From positions 237,268 through 301,267 of the forward strand of contig JAPWHF010000007.1 in assembly GCA_027214125.1 (NCBI GenBank): a DNA stretch of 64,000 nt. Direction: 5' to 3'. The notes under the pieces are model-generated. The model was not told the DNA's origin and did not search any database. It worked only from the letters and a program-made list of their open reading frames with translations. The position numbers and the translations under genes were made by a program. Below, piece after piece: positions 11,302 through 21,001 of this stretch (the first letter of the stretch is position 1; each line of letters opens with the position of its first letter). Origin of the DNA: Zoogloeaceae bacterium G21618-S1. GTDB taxonomy: Bacteria > Pseudomonadota > Gammaproteobacteria > Burkholderiales > Rhodocyclaceae.

Positions 11302-11318
11302 TTGTCATGCAGCGACAA
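11302..11318 (+). promoter_or_regulatory. Candidate GlrR binding dyad
   Basis: TTGTC-ATGCAGC-GACAA, a 5-bp-arm inverted repeat about 85 bases upstream of the sigma-54 promoter, at a distance suited to an enhancer-type activator. GlrR sites in enterobacteria are, as I recall, TGTC/GACA dyads with a 10-base spacer. Here the half-sites match but the spacer is 7, so assignment is tentative. Confidence 0.4.
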
Positions 11319-11400
11319 ATATGCAGGGCTTGCGTGGTAGTTTGCAGAGTTCAGTTCGGTGGGTGCATCCAAGTCCATGATTTCATGTGAAATTATTTAG

Positions 11401-11417
11401 TTGGCATGATCGCTGCT
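11401..11417 (+). promoter_or_regulatory. Sigma-54 promoter of the BON-domain gene
   Basis: TTGGCATGATCGCTGCT matches the -24/-12 consensus. GG at 11403-11404 and GC at 11415-11416 are separated by exactly 10 bases. Transcription would start near 11428, leaving a leader of about 47 bases before the ATG at 11475. Confidence 0.65.
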
Positions 11418-11474
11418 GTAGTCGATGTGACGACCCTTTCGGCGTCATCACTTGTCTCAAACAGGAGTGACATC

Positions 11475-11816
11475 ATGAAACACGGATTTACCACCGCCAG
11501 TCTCATCGCCATCGCCGCCTTGTCCTTTGGTCTCGTCCAGCCCGGTCAAGCGGCCGGTACGCCGGACAGCACGGCAAAACCCGTCCTTAGCGTGTCGGCT
11601 GCCGACGCGGCAATCAAAGGCAAGGTCGAGGCGGCCCTGGCCGAAACGACCACGCTGCAAGACGCCAAGATTCGCGTCGACGTCAGCGAGGGTGTCATTT
11701 TGCTGAGTGGGCAGGTGAGCTCGCCCGCGCAACGCGACGCAGCAGCTCAGCGCGCCGCAGGGGTTGAAGGCGTCAAGCGCGTCATCAATGAACTGGCGCC
11801 GCCGACCGGCAGCTAA
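11475..11816 (+). CDS. Periplasmic BON-domain protein
   Basis: 113 aa with AGGAGTGA before the ATG. A signal peptide (about 1-26, ending in GQAAG) is followed by a single BON domain (about 42-110: KVEAALAETTTLQDAKIRVDV, then GVILLSGQV, then the conserved Gly in GVEGVKRVINEL). BON proteins such as OsmY bind the envelope and protect it during stress. Its sigma-54 promoter and its place just after the GlrR-like gene suggest it is an output of that system. It is probably monocistronic, since a strong terminator follows. Confidence 0.85.
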   Translation: MKHGFTTASLIAIAALSFGLVQPGQAAGTPDSTAKPVLSVSAADAAIKGKVEAALAETTTLQDAKIRVDVSEGVILLSGQVSSPAQRDAAAQRAAGVEGVKRVINELAPPTGS

Positions 11817-11860
11817 TCTGCAGCGTATCCGACAGCGCGGTCAGCGCGCTGCGTCGGGCT

Positions 11861-11893
11861 AAAAACGGCGTGCTTTCGAGCACGCCGTTTTTA
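11861..11893 (+). terminator. Intrinsic terminator after the BON gene
   Basis: Perfect 13-bp stem, arms 11861-11873 and 11880-11892 (AAAAACGGCGTGC and its complement) with a 6-base loop and T-run. It can act on either strand. Confidence 0.85.
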
Positions 11894-12050
11894 CGTTGTG
11901 CTGGGCCAGAATCCTTGTAGATAGAGGCTTGCGACGATCTGTCGCAGTCTTGGAAAGGCGATTTTTGCGGTAGGTCAAGCGCGCCATATCACCATTTTCT
12001 TATGCTTCGCCCGGTCCAAATTCAGCTCACAGAGCTTCCGGGAGTCCCCA

Positions 12051-14063
12051 ATGACACGACTGAAAATGTTGCCCGCCGCTATCGGCATGTTGCTTGCCCA
12101 TGGCGCATTGGCGCAAAGCGGCGAAAAGATCATGGATCACGTGGTGGTCACCGCGCCGGTCATGGCTGAGGCTTTGGTTGTGACGACCGATCCCAAAGCC
12201 GCACGTCAGCCCATTCCCGCTCACGACGGTGCCGATTTGTTGAAAAATATTCCCGGCTTCTCGGTGATCCGCAAGGGCGGCACCGATGGTGACCCGGTGT
12301 TTCGTGGCATGGCCGCGTCGCGACTGGGCATTCTGCTCGATGGCGAGATGGTTCTCGGCGGCTGCGGAATGCGCATGGACCCGCCAACGGCCTATGTGTT
12401 TCCTGAGGCCTACGACAAGGTCACCGTGCTGAAGGGGCCGCAGAGCGTTAAATATGGCCCCGGCAACAGTGCGGGGGTGGTGCTGTTTGAGCGCCAGGCA
12501 CCGTCGTTCGAGACGGCAGGGGTCAAAGGCGACATAAGCCTGCTGATGGGCGGCGCCGACCGCAATGATCAGGTGCTCACCGGACAGGCCGGCACGCCCG
12601 ATTTTTACGCTGATGTTGCCGCAACACGTTCCGACGCCAACAACTACAAGGACGGCGCCGGCAACGAGGTGCACTCGGCCTACACGCGTTGGAGTACCAA
12701 CCTCGCGTTAGGCTGGACGCCGGACCGTGACACGCGTTTGGAACTCTCGCTCGCCAAGAGCGACGGCGAAGCGCGTTACGGCGATCGCTCCATGGATGGC
12801 GTGAAGTTCGACCGCGAGAACATCGGGCTCAAGTTCGAAAAATCCAATATCTCGCCGGTCCTGGCCAAATTCGAAGCGCAGATCTATCGAAACTATGTTG
12901 ACCACGTGATGGACAACTACTCGCTGCGCACCAACACCGGCATGAAATCCGTCAACAATCCTGACCGCGAGACCCAGGGCGGTCGCCTTGCGGCCACACT
13001 CAACCTCAGCGACGCCACCGTGCTCGATGTAGGCGCGGAAGTTCAGAGCAACGAGCACACTCTGCGCAAGGCCAGCAGCATGGCGGGCATTCCAGACTAC
13101 GAGTCGCTTTCCCGCACGGCCGATATGCGTTTCTATAGCTATGGCGTGTTCGGCGAGTTGCAGCACGCGTTTGCCGACGGCCACCGCATGATCGGTGGTT
13201 TGCGCATTGACCGCAGTCGCGCCGAAGACGAGCGCACGGGCAAGACCACCTCCGGTACCGAGGAAACCGATACGCTGAAAGCCGGCTTCCTGCGCTATGA
13301 GCACGATCTGGGCGGTGGCAAGACGCTCTACGCCGGCCTTGGCCATAGCGAACGCGCCGCCGACTACTGGGAGCGGAACAAGAACCCGCAGGCCACCTCA
13401 ATGATGATGACCGGCGCTGCCAGTACCTTCGACATCAAGCCCGAGAAGACCACTCAATTCGATATCGGCGTGTTGCATCAGTCCGGTCCGGTGCAGGCAT
13501 CGGTGTCGGCATTCTTTGCCAAACACGCCGACTACATCCTGATCGAGACGTTGCCAGCAGTCAGCACCTGGGCCAGCAACGCCCGAAATATCGACGCCAC
13601 CACCTGGGGGGCTGAAGCCGATCTACGCTATGACTTCACCAGCCACTGGACTGGCACGGCCACGCTCGCATGGGTTCGCGGCGAGAATGACACCGACGAC
13701 ACAGCGCTCGGGCAGATCCCGCCGCTCGAAGGGCGCCTCGGTATCAACTACAAAACCGACAGCTGGTCCGCAGGCGCCCTGTGGCGACTGGTGTCGGGTC
13801 AGGATCGCGTAAGCGTTGGCACCGGCAATATCGTTGGGCAGGACGTCGGCGAAACGGGCGGCTTTGGCGTGTTCTCGATCAATGCCAGCTACACGCCGAA
13901 CAAGCGCACCCTGATCTCGGCGGGCATCGACAACCTGTTCGACAAAGCCTATGCCGAACACATCTCGCGTAGCGGGGCGACGATCGCTGGCTACGAGACG
14001 ACCGACCGAATTAACGAACCGGGCCGGACGCTTTGGCTCAAGCTTCGACTGGCTCTCGACTGA
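12051..14063 (+). CDS. oprC: TonB-dependent copper receptor, OprC/NosA-like
   Basis: 670 aa. Outer-membrane, TonB-energised receptor for copper, linked in denitrifiers to supply of the nitrous oxide reductase. A signal peptide (about 1-22, ending GALAQ) is followed by the plug domain (about 45-165) with LLKNIPGFSVIRKGGTDGDP and the family hallmark GGCGMRMDPPTAYVFPEAYD, whose Cys and Met residues are plausible copper ligands. The beta-barrel then runs to a final aromatic-type strand (RTLWLKLRLALD). Length fits OprC. GGAG precedes the ATG. The gene is alone between two terminators. A metal-responsive site was not identified in the 157 bases upstream. Confidence 0.88.
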   Translation: MTRLKMLPAAIGMLLAHGALAQSGEKIMDHVVVTAPVMAEALVVTTDPKAARQPIPAHDGADLLKNIPGFSVIRKGGTDGDPVFRGMAASRLGILLDGEMVLGGCGMRMDPPTAYVFPEAYDKVTVLKGPQSVKYGPGNSAGVVLFERQAPSFETAGVKGDISLLMGGADRNDQVLTGQAGTPDFYADVAATRSDANNYKDGAGNEVHSAYTRWSTNLALGWTPDRDTRLELSLAKSDGEARYGDRSMDGVKFDRENIGLKFEKSNISPVLAKFEAQIYRNYVDHVMDNYSLRTNTGMKSVNNPDRETQGGRLAATLNLSDATVLDVGAEVQSNEHTLRKASSMAGIPDYESLSRTADMRFYSYGVFGELQHAFADGHRMIGGLRIDRSRAEDERTGKTTSGTEETDTLKAGFLRYEHDLGGGKTLYAGLGHSERAADYWERNKNPQATSMMMTGAASTFDIKPEKTTQFDIGVLHQSGPVQASVSAFFAKHADYILIETLPAVSTWASNARNIDATTWGAEADLRYDFTSHWTGTATLAWVRGENDTDDTALGQIPPLEGRLGINYKTDSWSAGALWRLVSGQDRVSVGTGNIVGQDVGETGGFGVFSINASYTPNKRTLISAGIDNLFDKAYAEHISRSGATIAGYETTDRINEPGRTLWLKLRLALD

Positions 14064-14084
14064 AGGGTGTGATTCGAAAGCGCG

Positions 14085-14111
14085 GGCGACCCAAGAGGGT
14101 CGCCTTTTTTT
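14085..14111 (+). terminator. Intrinsic terminator after oprC
   Basis: 8-bp stem GGCGACCC/GGGTCGCC (14085-14092 and 14097-14104), a 4-base loop and seven T residues. Confidence 0.85.
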
Positions 14112-14244
14112 GAGCATCGAGTCCCGTCTGAACCCCATGTGTGCCGGCGAGAATCAATGATATTTTGAAGATATCGTCATGTCATGCTTTCGTGTGACGA
14201 ATGCATGTTGTATAACCACGGCTTTGATTGCGCAAGAGACCCCG

Positions 14245-15339
14245 ATGGATATCGATGCCTTGATGCGCCCGCTGACCGGTGCGACCGCACCCTGCGGGCT
14301 GGACATGATGTTTTCCGCCGAGTTCGACATGATCCAGGAGGCGCGCCGACATGACGATCCGTCCTTGGCACAAGGCGAATGGATCACCGATGTCAAAGAG
14401 GCCGATTGGTCGCGCGTCATTCAGATATGCGAAACCCTGCTGGCTGGACGTACCAAGGATATTCGGGTCGCCGTCTGGTTGACCGAGGCAATGTGCCAGA
14501 CGCGCGGGCTCTCGGGGCTCGCCGACGGTTACATCCTGCTGAACCGGATGTGCAGCGAGTGGTGGTCGACGCTCCATCCCTTGCCAGATGACGACGACCT
14601 GGGGCAACGCGTTGGCAGCCTCGATTGGTTGGTCAATCGCTCGGCCCGACTGATTCGGGAATTGCCGCTCACCCAATCGGCAAAAGGGCGCTATTCCCTG
14701 CAAGACCTCGAGTCAGCGCGGGCGACCGCATCGAGCATGGAACGCAATCCCGGCATGGCGGACGACCTGGCCCGCAAGGCACATCTGACCATGGCGCAGT
14801 TCGACGCGGCTCGCAAAGACTCTCCCGCGCAGCACTTCGTCAGCACACTTGCCACCGTCGAACGTGCGAGAACCGCCCTCGCATCATTCAAAGCAGTCAT
14901 TGATGCGGCACTCGCAGAAGAGGCACCTGCCTTTGGGGCGGTATTCGATGCGCTTGATGAGCTCGACGGGGTATGTCGCCGCTATGCGTCCGATGCCGGC
15001 GTTTGGCCAGGCAAGACTCAGAAGACGGACACGCAGTCGGTACAGGAGGACGCGATGCCAACAAAGGCGGCAGCGCCTCAGAACGCCTCCCGGGTGACCG
15101 GTCCGGTTCAGAATCGGGAAGACGCCATCCGGCAACTCAATGACATTGCCGCTTTCTTCAAGCGCACCGAACCCCACAGCCCCGTCGCCTATCTGGCGGA
15201 AAAGGCGGCACGCTGGGGCAACATGTCGCTGCACGAGTGGTTGCGCGCCGTCGTCAAGGACGACGCCGCGCTATCACAGATGGAAGATTTGCTTGGGGTT
15301 GCGCCGACGCCGCACGAGGCGAGCGAACCCGACTACTGA
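14245..15339 (+). CDS. tssA: Type VI secretion protein TssA
   Basis: 364 aa from the ATG at 14245. TssA is the cytoplasmic cap/chaperone that coordinates baseplate docking and sheath assembly. The N-terminal ImpA domain (about 1-160) begins with MDIDALMRPLTGATAPCGLD, then an EARR-type helix and the KDIRVAVWLTEA and DGYILLNRMCSEWWSTLHPLPDDDD segments typical of the family. The C-terminus (NREDAIRQLNDIAAFFKRTEPHSPV, then LAEKAARWG) matches the short TssA class. It is convergent with the following minus-strand T6SS genes, so it has its own promoter. Confidence 0.93.
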   Translation: MDIDALMRPLTGATAPCGLDMMFSAEFDMIQEARRHDDPSLAQGEWITDVKEADWSRVIQICETLLAGRTKDIRVAVWLTEAMCQTRGLSGLADGYILLNRMCSEWWSTLHPLPDDDDLGQRVGSLDWLVNRSARLIRELPLTQSAKGRYSLQDLESARATASSMERNPGMADDLARKAHLTMAQFDAARKDSPAQHFVSTLATVERARTALASFKAVIDAALAEEAPAFGAVFDALDELDGVCRRYASDAGVWPGKTQKTDTQSVQEDAMPTKAAAPQNASRVTGPVQNREDAIRQLNDIAAFFKRTEPHSPVAYLAEKAARWGNMSLHEWLRAVVKDDAALSQMEDLLGVAPTPHEASEPDY

Positions 15340-15454
15340 GCCGCGCTCAGTTGCCCGACACCACCGGTGCGCGCTCCCGGTCGGCTTGCGATGTGCCGAC
15401 AAGGCGTCGTGGCCGTGTTGGGCGATTCAGGTTGCCTGAAAGCCGCCACCAAGA

Positions 15455-16240
15455 CTAGTTTGCAAGTCGGAATTCGATGCGCCGGTTCTTGGCGCGTCCT
15501 TCCGACGTATCGTTGGATGCGACCGGGCGATCCGGGCCCGCACCCAGGGCACTCATGCTCGCCTCGGGGATGCCTTTGGCGATCAAGTACTCGCGTACGC
15601 TGTTGGCGCGCGCCAGGCTCAACACCACATTGGACATCCGGTCGCCGCTGCTGTCGGTATGCCCGATGATCTGGATGCGGGGTGTGCCGAGTTGTTTGAT
15701 GGCCGCTTCCATCTCGTCGATGATGGCGGTGCCGGTCGGGGTGAGCGTCGCCGAGCTGACTTCGAATTCGATCACGCGATTCGATAGCGTCTGGTCCAGC
15801 ATCGACTGGGCACTGGCGCCGACCACCAAGGCGTTGTCGACGGTGTAGGTCGGATTGAGCGCTGTCGCCATGTCGCTAACGATCTTCTGCCGCTGGGCTT
15901 CATTGGAAACGGTGCCCTTGAGCGCAATTTGCGTTCCATTGACCTGTAATTGACCGCCGCGAATCTGCTTGAGATTTGGACCGAGCAGTTTGGACATGTA
16001 CTCCGTCCAGTTCGGCGGGGGTACCACGCCGCCCACCTCCAGGCGGTCGACCACTGCGCTCGTACCGTAAACATCGCGCAGGCGGGTGAGGATGGCGCTA
16101 CGCGCGGCCTCATCGGGCACGACGCCGGAAGCCACGACTTCTTTTGTCGTGTGAGCCGAGACTGCTGTGTTTTGTGCGATGGCGCAGGCACCAAACAGAC
16201 CGAACGTGATGGCGATGCTGAATCGAAGAAGCATGCTCAT
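15455..16240 (-). CDS. T6SS-linked OmpA-family envelope protein with BON-like repeats
   Basis: 261 aa. A signal peptide (about 1-22, ending CAIAQ) is followed by two BON-like segments (about 35-140) and a C-terminal OmpA/Pal peptidoglycan-binding domain (about 150-259) with IIGHTDSSGDRMSN, LSLARANSVREYL and GRAKNRRIEFRL. It overlaps tagF by ATGA, so it belongs to the tssM-tagF operon and probably anchors the secretion machine to the cell wall, the role TagL plays elsewhere. TagL proper has membrane segments; this one looks secreted. The lipobox-like FGAC is imperfect, so I favour a soluble periplasmic protein. Confidence 0.8.
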   Translation of the reverse strand: MSMLLRFSIAITFGLFGACAIAQNTAVSAHTTKEVVASGVVPDEAARSAILTRLRDVYGTSAVVDRLEVGGVVPPPNWTEYMSKLLGPNLKQIRGGQLQVNGTQIALKGTVSNEAQRQKIVSDMATALNPTYTVDNALVVGASAQSMLDQTLSNRVIEFEVSSATLTPTGTAIIDEMEAAIKQLGTPRIQIIGHTDSSGDRMSNVVLSLARANSVREYLIAKGIPEASMSALGAGPDRPVASNDTSEGRAKNRRIEFRLAN

Positions 16241-17223
16241 TCCCCAAGAAAAACTTCACGAAACGTATTCACCGCGGACTCCAGTGTTGTTGCACCCTGG
16301 TGCAGATAAGACGACAGCTTGGCCACGCCGTAGTCATCAACGAGCGCGTCGTGTTGCTCGATCCATTCTGGATCATCAAGAACAATGGCGTGCTCTGGGG
16401 TGCTGTGGGGGGACATCACGGTCAGCAGCGTGCGCGACGATGCCCCGTTGAAGCCAATCACCAGGCGCGCGCCGCGGGCATCGCGCGCGATGAGAACCTG
16501 TAGCTCACAACTTGTCTTTCGCAGAAATGCGGTCACGAGATACAACCAGAGGCTGGCTGCGAGATTGCGGTGTTGCTCATCGTCAGGCAAGGGCAGCACC
16601 AGGGCTTTTTCGATGGGGCTGCCGCCGCTGCCAAGCACGGGCCGCATGAGCAGGCCGATTGCGAGAATGATTCGGCGAACTGCGTCGGGAGATATTTCCG
16701 GGGAGATTATTTCGGCCAAGCTGGCGACGGATGTTCGGCGTACGAACTGACCCAATGGATCAGAGGCCAGCGCCAGCGCAAAGTCTCCGCTGCAGTTCAA
16801 CTCGGCGAGGTCGGCGAGCGTCTGCGACAGCTCGGTGCCGGACAGCGCTGCACGCGCCACTGACCGGAGTTGGCCAAATGGGCGTGACAAACCGGCTGGG
16901 CCACAGCGGAACATCAACACGTCGTCGCGTTCGATGGTGGCCACGGTGAGAAAGGGGAAGCGTCGCCCCGAGGCATCCTGGCTGGGGCGCAGGTGACCAA
17001 TGATCGACAGGCGGCTCCGTGCGCCGACAAAGGCGAAGTCGACCGCTGGCGCCGTGTCATAGGCGTCTTTCCAGCGCGGGTCTTCGGAAAGCAGCTCCAT
17101 GGCGGAGGAAAGCCACTGATCAAGCATGCGGGTCAGGCTGTGTTGATTCGGCCCCTTCACAAAGTCCCCGCGACTGGGGAGCTTGCCAAAGCAGGTGGCC
17201 GGAACGGATGTAGCGCTGGTCAT
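16237..17223 (-). CDS. tagF: Type VI secretion-associated protein TagF
   Basis: 328 aa. The N-terminal TagF domain (DUF2094) starts FGKLPSRGDFVKG and continues with LDQWLSSAMELL and GHLRPSQDASGRRFPFLTVA, all family hallmarks. The C-terminal half is more divergent and longer than minimal TagF proteins. TagF is a posttranslational repressor of T6SS assembly in Pseudomonas. No PpkA, PppA or Fha partner genes are in the window. It overlaps tssM by 4 bases (ATGA) and the OmpA gene by 4 bases, giving a tightly coupled operon. Confidence 0.92.
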   Translation of the reverse strand: MTSATSVPATCFGKLPSRGDFVKGPNQHSLTRMLDQWLSSAMELLSEDPRWKDAYDTAPAVDFAFVGARSRLSIIGHLRPSQDASGRRFPFLTVATIERDDVLMFRCGPAGLSRPFGQLRSVARAALSGTELSQTLADLAELNCSGDFALALASDPLGQFVRRTSVASLAEIISPEISPDAVRRIILAIGLLMRPVLGSGGSPIEKALVLPLPDDEQHRNLAASLWLYLVTAFLRKTSCELQVLIARDARGARLVIGFNGASSRTLLTVMSPHSTPEHAIVLDDPEWIEQHDALVDDYGVAKLSSYLHQGATTLESAVNTFREVFLGE

Positions 17224-20200
17224 TGCGCGCCTCCCGTATTGGTCATGGCCACGGCTGGTGCTGAGCTCGGCTCGCCGACACGCTGGCGACGCTGGCCGGC
17301 GATTTCAGCTGGCAGCGCGACACCGCCAAGACCGCGTCGGGGGGCGTTGCCATTGCTGGATGCAGCTTGTGCCTGAGCGCTGCTGACGACTCGTAGATCG
17401 ACACTCACTTCGACCCCATCGCGTGACCACGACAGGCGGAAGGTGTTGTCGGGTTGTCTTGCACGTTGGGCCGAATTGATCATTTTTTCCAGACCGAAGC
17501 GACCGGGGAAATTGACCAGTTCGACGCTTCGGCCGTCGAAGGTCGTGGACACGATGCGCGCGCCGGGAAGGCCGGCGGCGTTGGGCCACACAAAGTTGGC
17601 CCACTGCGCCGGGCCGTTGCGATAGTCCAGCTTCTGGCCGTCGATCTCGATGACATAGCCGGTCGCGCCAGGCACGGGCAGCGGACGCAGCATGAATACC
17701 GTTTGCGGTTGCGCGTTGCCGTCTTCGCCATTGGCCGCCGCGCCATCGAGCGGCGATACCCAGCGCGAGAAACCATTCATGAATTCGCCCTGCAATGCGA
17801 TACCGAGCTCGCCCCAGGTGCGCGGTGTCACCGTATTGCCCCGGCGTACGACAAGCGCCCCCATGGTGGTGTCCACATATTTGGCAATGGCGCCCTCGGG
17901 GCCAAAGATTTGCGCAATTTCCTGTGGTGAGGCTTCAATGCTTGCCTTGGCGGCGAACGGATATTTGATGGCCAGCTTGCGGTTGAAGGGCTCGAAGACC
18001 TGAATCCCCCAGGATTTGTTTAGCTCATGTTCGGCGGGCTGAATCACCGCAGAGAAGGTCTGCAACAGCGGTCGCAACAGCAGGGGGCGCAGCACGGCAC
18101 GCTGGTTGTCCGGCATGCCGTTGAGCATTTGTTCGTCGACAAAGCGCAAGGTGTCGGCCAGTTCGGAGTCGCCGCCATCAATGGTTTCGCGCAACAACTT
18201 GATGGCACCCGGGCCTGGATCCCCTTGGTTCTTGAGCTGATTCAGCCGAGTACGGACTTTGGACAGTTGCTTGAGATAGGTGCCCGACAGCGGCTCGGCG
18301 TTGTCCCGCGAAATCATCAACCGACCAAAGCCGGCAAACTCTTTGCCGATTGGCCCCATGGCAACTTCAACCGCCTTTGCGCTCATGTTTACGTCGACTT
18401 GAACCCGGCTGGGCGCCATGCGCAGCACCGAGCGTTTGAACCACTCGACAAAACCTTTCTGCGCGCGCTCGATGCCCACATTGGCCATCGACGGGTTGTC
18501 CCACGACGTCTGGTCGAAAATCACCTGAATCAGGGTGCCAATCGGTGATGTGGCCGGGTCGCCCAGGCGGTTCATGCCGGCGACCGCGGCGGGGAAAGAC
18601 TCAAACGCACTGACGCTGATCCCCTGGACGAATCGCGTCCATTCCTCGGCGTACTCCTGCTTGTACATCGCAATCAAGGACTTCTGGATCTGTTCGGGAC
18701 TGCCTTCGAGCGTGAGATCGTCCTTGACGGAGGTTTTCAGCACCCAGTCGGCGCTGTTCTGTTCGCTGGTGGCAGCTTCCTTGATGGCGTTCTGAACATA
18801 GTCGCGCCACGCGTCTACGGTGAATGCGCCCGACACGACATAGCTGCCCGAAATCACCGACGCGTTTTCGGCGCCCACAATATTGGACACAGTCATGGGC
18901 GGGAAACGCGTTGACGCCCGTGCCTTGAGCTCGGCATACACACGCTCTGCGGCGGGCATGCCACGAACGACGCGGCGCAACTTGTCGCGGGTCTGATCGA
19001 CGATTGCCAGATTGTTGGTGAGCGTCGGCCATTCGGGATGGTTGGCGTGTTCGAGATGAAAACTCAGCATGCGCTCGGCCGCGCGGATCATCTGCTCCCG
19101 AGTCATGGTGCCGCGATTTGCTTCGAGCCAACTGCGCCAGAAGCGGGTGATCTGATCGGACAGATGACCGACTTCGATATGCTCGTGGCTGGCCAACATC
19201 AGGTAAGTCTTGAGAGCGTTGTACGCGTCCTCTACCTCTGTCGGCGCGGCTTTTTGATACGAACCCGTTGTCAAAGGCATGTCAGCGTTTTTGGCCGGGG
19301 CCGACCCGGCGTGGCTGTTCACCTCGATCAGGAACGCCTCGAGGTTCTCCTGGACCGGCTTGAGCATGAGATTACTGACGCCGGCAAAGTATTCGGTGCG
19401 CAGCTTGTCCGCGAGTTGTTCGCCCCGGTAAAGCCCGAGCCCCAGCGAAACCGGGTGCGTGTCGTTGAAACGCTCCAGTTGCCCGAGTCGATCCTGAAGA
19501 ATCTCCAGGGCTTCAAAACGCGATTGCAGATCGAGTCGTCCGTCCTGAACGCGCACCGCCTGTCGCAGATCCTGCTCGACATTCATGAGTAATTCGCGGT
19601 TGTTCAGAAAAGACCAGCTCCAGCCCCCGAGTAGGAGTCCGAACAGACACAGGCTTCCAAAAACAGCGGCCTGGCGCCAGCGCATCCTGCCCCGGCTGGC
19701 GTACTGGCGCACCAGATTACGATCGGTAAAGACGACTTTCGAGAAAAGATCCTTGAGGAAAAAGCCATGATTCGAGGTCGCCCGAACGGGCATCGGACCA
19801 TCACCGACCAAGCCGAATTTATGCGTGATCCGCTCATTGGCGAGTGGCCGGGTTTCGCCGTTCTGAAGCGCCGAGGTAATGTAGAAGCCGCGGAATATCG
19901 GTTTGAACTGAAAGGGGTTTTCTTCAAACAGCGTCGCCAGAAACGCCTTCAGGGCGGGCTTGATGCTGGCGAACTCGGATGGGAATGTGAGCAAGCCCGG
20001 AGGCGAGCTTTCCCCCAGGCTGCGCGACATCTGTGCAACGCTCAGCGCCCTCAGGCCTTCGTAAAGCTCGTCAAATCGCAGGTCGAACTGCCCAATGGCG
20101 TCTTCGTTTCCTGCCGGGTCGTAGGGGAGGGTGGCGCCCCACACACGGTCCCGTTCGTTCCAGTCGAGGTCGTGAAAGAAATCATGGAAACCTGGAATCA

Positions 20201-20984
20201 GATCGGCCTTGCTGAACAACACATACACCGGTGCAAACACCGCCAGGTGTTCCGTCAGCTCCTGCACTCGCTGGCGTAGATTTTTGGCCAGGGTCATCGC
20301 AAAGCCCGGCGAGTTGCCGAGCAGCTCGCCGATGCTGACCGTCACGATGATGCCGTTGATCGGCGCGCGCGGACGGTACTTTTTCAGCAGGCCCAGAAAG
20401 CCCAGCCATTCAGCGCGGTCTTCTTCATGAATGGAATACCGGCCGGCGGTGTCGAGCAGGATACCTTCTGTCGTGAAGAACCAGTCGCAGTTGCGTGTGC
20501 CGCCAATGCCTTTGATGACGCTGCTGCCGCCGTCATCGAACGGAAACTTCAAGCCGGAGTTGACGATGGCGGTGCTTTTTCCGGCCGCCGGGTTTCCGAT
20601 GGTCATGTACCACGGCAACTCGTACAAGGCGGCAGCCCCGGAGGTTTGGCCGAGGCGCGAACTCTTGATGGTTTTGACTGCTGCGTGCATGCGCTCCTGA
20701 AGCGCCGCAATTTCGGATTTGACGGCGTCGTTGGACGTCGCCTTGGCGTGTTCGCCCTGCTGTTCGAGCATGGCACCGAGATCTTCGGCCGAGCGTTGCG
20801 CGCGACGTCGGCGAACAAACCAGACGATAAGCCACACCGCAAGAAGCACGCCGCTGGCGATCGCGGCCCAGAACAAGGCAACTTTGAGGGTCTTTGCGCC
20901 CAGAAAGAAGAAGGCCATGGCCGCGCCAATACCAATAAAAGCGAGAAGGCGGGAGTCGCTGAGGAGGGATCGAAGTCGTGACAT
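17220..20984 (-). CDS. tssM: Type VI secretion inner-membrane protein TssM (IcmF)
   Basis: 1254 aa, normal for TssM. Core of the TssJLM membrane complex. Two adjacent membrane helices at about 12-30 and 36-57 come first. The cytoplasmic IcmF domain has an intact Walker A GNPAAGKST (130-138) and a DTAGRYSIHEED segment. A third membrane helix lies near residue 430-450 (AAVFGSLCLFGLLLGGWSW). The large periplasmic part ends in a DUF1215/IcmF C-terminal domain. With the Walker motif complete, it belongs to the ATP-binding class. TssL and TssJ are not in this window. Confidence 0.95.
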   Translation of the reverse strand: MSRLRSLLSDSRLLAFIGIGAAMAFFFLGAKTLKVALFWAAIASGVLLAVWLIVWFVRRRRAQRSAEDLGAMLEQQGEHAKATSNDAVKSEIAALQERMHAAVKTIKSSRLGQTSGAAALYELPWYMTIGNPAAGKSTAIVNSGLKFPFDDGGSSVIKGIGGTRNCDWFFTTEGILLDTAGRYSIHEEDRAEWLGFLGLLKKYRPRAPINGIIVTVSIGELLGNSPGFAMTLAKNLRQRVQELTEHLAVFAPVYVLFSKADLIPGFHDFFHDLDWNERDRVWGATLPYDPAGNEDAIGQFDLRFDELYEGLRALSVAQMSRSLGESSPPGLLTFPSEFASIKPALKAFLATLFEENPFQFKPIFRGFYITSALQNGETRPLANERITHKFGLVGDGPMPVRATSNHGFFLKDLFSKVVFTDRNLVRQYASRGRMRWRQAAVFGSLCLFGLLLGGWSWSFLNNRELLMNVEQDLRQAVRVQDGRLDLQSRFEALEILQDRLGQLERFNDTHPVSLGLGLYRGEQLADKLRTEYFAGVSNLMLKPVQENLEAFLIEVNSHAGSAPAKNADMPLTTGSYQKAAPTEVEDAYNALKTYLMLASHEHIEVGHLSDQITRFWRSWLEANRGTMTREQMIRAAERMLSFHLEHANHPEWPTLTNNLAIVDQTRDKLRRVVRGMPAAERVYAELKARASTRFPPMTVSNIVGAENASVISGSYVVSGAFTVDAWRDYVQNAIKEAATSEQNSADWVLKTSVKDDLTLEGSPEQIQKSLIAMYKQEYAEEWTRFVQGISVSAFESFPAAVAGMNRLGDPATSPIGTLIQVIFDQTSWDNPSMANVGIERAQKGFVEWFKRSVLRMAPSRVQVDVNMSAKAVEVAMGPIGKEFAGFGRLMISRDNAEPLSGTYLKQLSKVRTRLNQLKNQGDPGPGAIKLLRETIDGGDSELADTLRFVDEQMLNGMPDNQRAVLRPLLLRPLLQTFSAVIQPAEHELNKSWGIQVFEPFNRKLAIKYPFAAKASIEASPQEIAQIFGPEGAIAKYVDTTMGALVVRRGNTVTPRTWGELGIALQGEFMNGFSRWVSPLDGAAANGEDGNAQPQTVFMLRPLPVPGATGYVIEIDGQKLDYRNGPAQWANFVWPNAAGLPGARIVSTTFDGRSVELVNFPGRFGLEKMINSAQRARQPDNTFRLSWSRDGVEVSVDLRVVSSAQAQAASSNGNAPRRGLGGVALPAEIAGQRRQRVGEPSSAPAVAMTNTGGAQ

Positions 20985-21001
20985 GGGGACGAAATATCAA
21001 A

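Noticed and set aside
11941..11990. Possible sigma-54 promoter before oprC
   Set aside because: GG and GC elements are present but their spacing is not 10 bases.
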